From: an uncultured Chloroflexota bacterium
Lineage (GTDB): Bacteria > Chloroflexota > Chloroflexia > Thermomicrobiales > UBA6265
Direction of reading: 5' to 3'
NCBI GenBank assembly: GCA_937901745.1
Contig: CALGSZ010000131.1
Coordinates: 1 to 64,000, forward strand
Length of the DNA: 64,000 nucleotides
The notes under the pieces were generated by a model. The model saw nothing but the letters and a program-made list of their open reading frames with translations. It had not been told where the DNA came from and searched no databases. A program made the position numbers and the translations under genes. Below, in pieces: positions 62,275-64,000 of the stretch; the first letter of the stretch is position 1; every line of letters begins with the position of its first letter.

Positions 62275-62583
62275 TCAGCGGACACCGCGCTCGACCTCCG
62301 CGGCGTAACGCGCCAGCTCTCGCCGAAGACTCTCAACCTCATCGAGCAGGCTCAGCACGATGCCGATTGCCGGCTCGTTGAGGCCGAGATCAACGCGGAG
62401 GCGACGGATCTTGCGCAGGCGAGCCAGCTCTGCATCGCTCAGGAGCAGCTCGCGTTCGTCCCGCACTGCCGGACGCACCAGCCCGCTTGCGACATAGCGG
62501 CGAACATGGACGGGTGACAGTCCTACGAGCCGGGCCGCGACCTCGAGCCGGTAATATCGAGTTTCTCCGCTGCCAAGCGTCAT
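62275..62583 (-). CDS. MerR-family regulator (HspR/CbpM-like)
   Basis: 102 residues. The N-terminal winged helix YYRLEVAARLVGLSPVHVRRYVASGLVRP is MerR-type, and a C-terminal coiled coil (EPAIGIVLSLLDEVESLRRELARYAAEVERG) follows. Its placement directly after the cbpA gene, overlapping it by 4 bp, matches HspR repressors of dnaK operons and also the CbpM modulator of CbpA. HspR-type autoregulation would cover the whole block. No perfect HAIR operator is visible inside this window; it may lie before dnaK. Confidence 0.8.
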   Translation of the reverse strand: MTLGSGETRYYRLEVAARLVGLSPVHVRRYVASGLVRPAVRDERELLLSDAELARLRKIRRLRVDLGLNEPAIGIVLSLLDEVESLRRELARYAAEVERGVR

Positions 62584-63581
62584 CGGCGCCCTCCGATCGG
62601 CTCCGGCGACTCGAGCCGCGCAAACTCCTCGATCAGCTCGCGCTGGCGATCCGTCAGGTGTTCGGGTAGCTGGACATGGACCTCCGCGAGGAGATCGCCG
62701 CGCCGGCTTGGGTCACCCAGTCTTGGCATTCCCTGCCCGCGCAGGCGGAAGACTTGCCCGTCCTGCGTCCCGGCCGGGATGCGGAGCTCGAGCGTCCGGT
62801 TGTCCGGCGTGGTCACGCGAGTCGTGCCGCCGAGCAGCATCACCGACAGCGGAACGTTGACCTTGGTGCGCAGGTCCGTCCCCTCGCGCTCGAAGCGCGG
62901 ATCGCGCATGACGGTGATGACGAGATAGAGATCGCCGGGAGGTCCGCCCGCCCGGCCCGGATTGCCCTGACCAGCCAGGCGTACCCGCGAGCCAGTAGTG
63001 ACGCCGGGCGGGATCGTCGCCTCGATGCGGCGCTCCTGACCGTCTGGTGTCCGCAGGGTGACCTGCCGTGTCGTGCCCCGGTAGGCCTCGGCGAGCGAGA
63101 TGTCGACGCCGAGCTCGAGATCGCTGCCCCGGCGCGGGCGTGGAGCGGAGCTACGCGAGCCGCGCATGCCGGTGCCGAAGATCGCCTCGAAGAAGTCAGA
63201 GAACGGCTGGCGATCTCCGAAGAGGTCTTCCAGATCCTCCTCGGTGAACGTCCGGTACTCGTAGGTGGCGCCGCCGCCGGGCCACTGCCCGCGCAGGAAA
63301 TCCTCGATCGTCACCGTCCGGCCCGCCGCCCGCTGAGCCGCCTCCCACTGCTCGAACTCGCGCATGCGCGGGCCGAGCGCGTCGTAGCGCTTGCGTTTCT
63401 CCGGGTCGGAGAGGACTTCGTAGGCCTCGGCGACCTCCTTGAACTTCTCCTCAGCCTCCTTGTTGCCCGGATTGACGTCCGGGTGGTACTGGCGTGCCAG
63501 CTTGCGGTAGGCGGACCGAATCTCCTTCTCCGTCGCCGTGCGCGGCACGCCTAGGATCGCGTAGTAGTCTTTGAATTCCAT
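62580..63581 (-). CDS. DnaJ-like co-chaperone without zinc finger (CbpA type)
   Basis: 333 residues. The J domain has HPD at 33-35 (ARQYHPDVNPGN). A Gly/Phe-type region with DLFGDRQPFSDFFEAIFGTG follows, then two C-terminal beta domains (GSDLELGVDISLAEAYRGTTRQVTL; DLYLVITVMRDPRFEREGTDLRTKVNVPLSVMLLGGTTRVTTPDN). The Cys-rich zinc-finger of DnaJ is absent, so this is a class B/CbpA co-chaperone. It is 84 bp downstream of dnaK and overlaps the MerR-type gene by 4 bp. Confidence 0.92.
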   Translation of the reverse strand: MEFKDYYAILGVPRTATEKEIRSAYRKLARQYHPDVNPGNKEAEEKFKEVAEAYEVLSDPEKRKRYDALGPRMREFEQWEAAQRAAGRTVTIEDFLRGQWPGGGATYEYRTFTEEDLEDLFGDRQPFSDFFEAIFGTGMRGSRSSAPRPRRGSDLELGVDISLAEAYRGTTRQVTLRTPDGQERRIEATIPPGVTTGSRVRLAGQGNPGRAGGPPGDLYLVITVMRDPRFEREGTDLRTKVNVPLSVMLLGGTTRVTTPDNRTLELRIPAGTQDGQVFRLRGQGMPRLGDPSRRGDLLAEVHVQLPEHLTDRQRELIEEFARLESPEPIGGRR

Positions 63582-63665
63582 TGCCCCCGTCCTGGGCAGT
63601 CATGGCCGGGCCCGCTTACCCCCGACCCGCCAGTCAGCGTTTATCACCATCATCTCATGTAACTT

Positions 63666-64000
63666 CTATATCTCCCGGAACTCCCCTTCAATTGTGTCGT
63701 CCGGGGGAGGACCGCCCTCGTCGCGGCCCGTTCCGGCGGTGGCGCCAGCCGCGACCGCTTGCCCGGCCTCCTGCAGCGCGCGGTCGAGTGCCTCGAGCGC
63801 CGGCCGCACGGCAGCCGCGTCTCGGCGGTCCAACGCCTGCCGGATCTCCTGGATGCGGTTCTCGATCTCCAACTTCAGCGCGCTCGGCACGCGGTCACCC
63901 TGCTCGCGGAGGAACCGATCGGCGCCATAGGCAGTGTTGTCGGCGCGGTTCATCAGCTCCGCCTCCTCGCGGCGACGCCGGTCCTCCTCCGCGCGCTGCT
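63666..64000 (-). CDS. dnaK: Chaperone DnaK, C-terminal part (runs off the window)
   Basis: Only the last 111 codons are inside the window. They cover the helical lid of Hsp70, recognisable from EEDRRRREEAELMNRADN, ADRFLREQGDRVPSALKLEIENRIQEIRQAL and the tail ending DDTIEGEFREI at the stop. The frame is open to the edge. An internal Met at 63953 is not the start. It heads the block that continues with cbpA, the MerR-type regulator, hsp20 and lon; grpE is not seen and may lie before dnaK. Confidence 0.9.
   Translation of the reverse strand, partial: QRAEEDRRRREEAELMNRADNTAYGADRFLREQGDRVPSALKLEIENRIQEIRQALDRRDAAAVRPALEALDRALQEAGQAVAAGATAGTGRDEGGPPPDDTIEGEFREI

Overview
The window is high-GC bacterial chromosome with no phage, insertion sequence, CRISPR array or plasmid genes. 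The gene content suggests a Chloroflexota bacterium of the Thermomicrobia/Sphaerobacter type. This is inferred from TPIPTR-type proline/threonine tails, many Tat-like solute-binding proteins, an F420/FMN luciferase-like oxidoreductase, a dnaK-cbpA-hspR-hsp20-lon heat-shock block and a T-box-controlled thrS. It was not tested by any search.

Region 1-7.3 kb is a minus-strand myo-inositol catabolism operon read from about 7.35 kb down to 0.4 kb: split transketolase, iolG, iolB, iolD and a second iolG-like dehydrogenase. It has a clear TTGACA-N17-TACGAT promoter. Region 7.5-16.2 kb holds a metallo-beta-lactamase-fold hydrolase, then a peptide uptake operon led by an M14 zinc carboxypeptidase (M14, binding protein, two permeases, two ATPases), with a divergent FCD-type GntR regulator. 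Region 16.3-26.3 kb is sugar uptake: a CUT2 ribose/fructose-type ABC system, a CUT1 system, then another Gfo/Idh/MocA oxidoreductase and a xylose-isomerase-like TIM barrel, probably feeding sugar or polyol catabolism together with the inositol genes.

Region 26.4-36.3 kb is mixed: HAD phosphatase, an unrecognised protein, a DJ-1/PfpI protein, an M20 peptidase, thrS behind a T-box leader, a D,D-carboxypeptidase, coaX and a PDZ-protease. Region 36.4-41.9 kb is the phosphate regulon: an OmpR-type response regulator behind 11-bp Pho-box-like repeats, then pstS, pstC, pstA, pstB and phoU. No sensor kinase is adjacent.

Region 42-48.9 kb has an EF-G paralogue, an RNase H-like protein lacking the last catalytic Asp, a cold-shock protein, a small membrane protein, tRNA-Val(GAC) with its own promoter and terminator, malate synthase, an SMP-30-type lactonase and a SnoaL-like protein. 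Region 49.2-58.7 kb has a polyamine-type ABC operon followed by an amidohydrolase, an aldo/keto reductase, a luciferase-like oxidoreductase and an M32 carboxypeptidase. Region 59-64 kb is the protein quality-control block lon-hsp20-hspR-cbpA-dnaK (minus strand; dnaK runs off the window).

The most notable non-coding signals are the thrS T-box leader, a candidate switching leader before hsp20-lon in which one segment can pair with either of two partners next to the ribosome-binding site, the Pho-box array, and a near-identical GAGTACCGTAC palindrome overlapping the -10 of two separate promoters.
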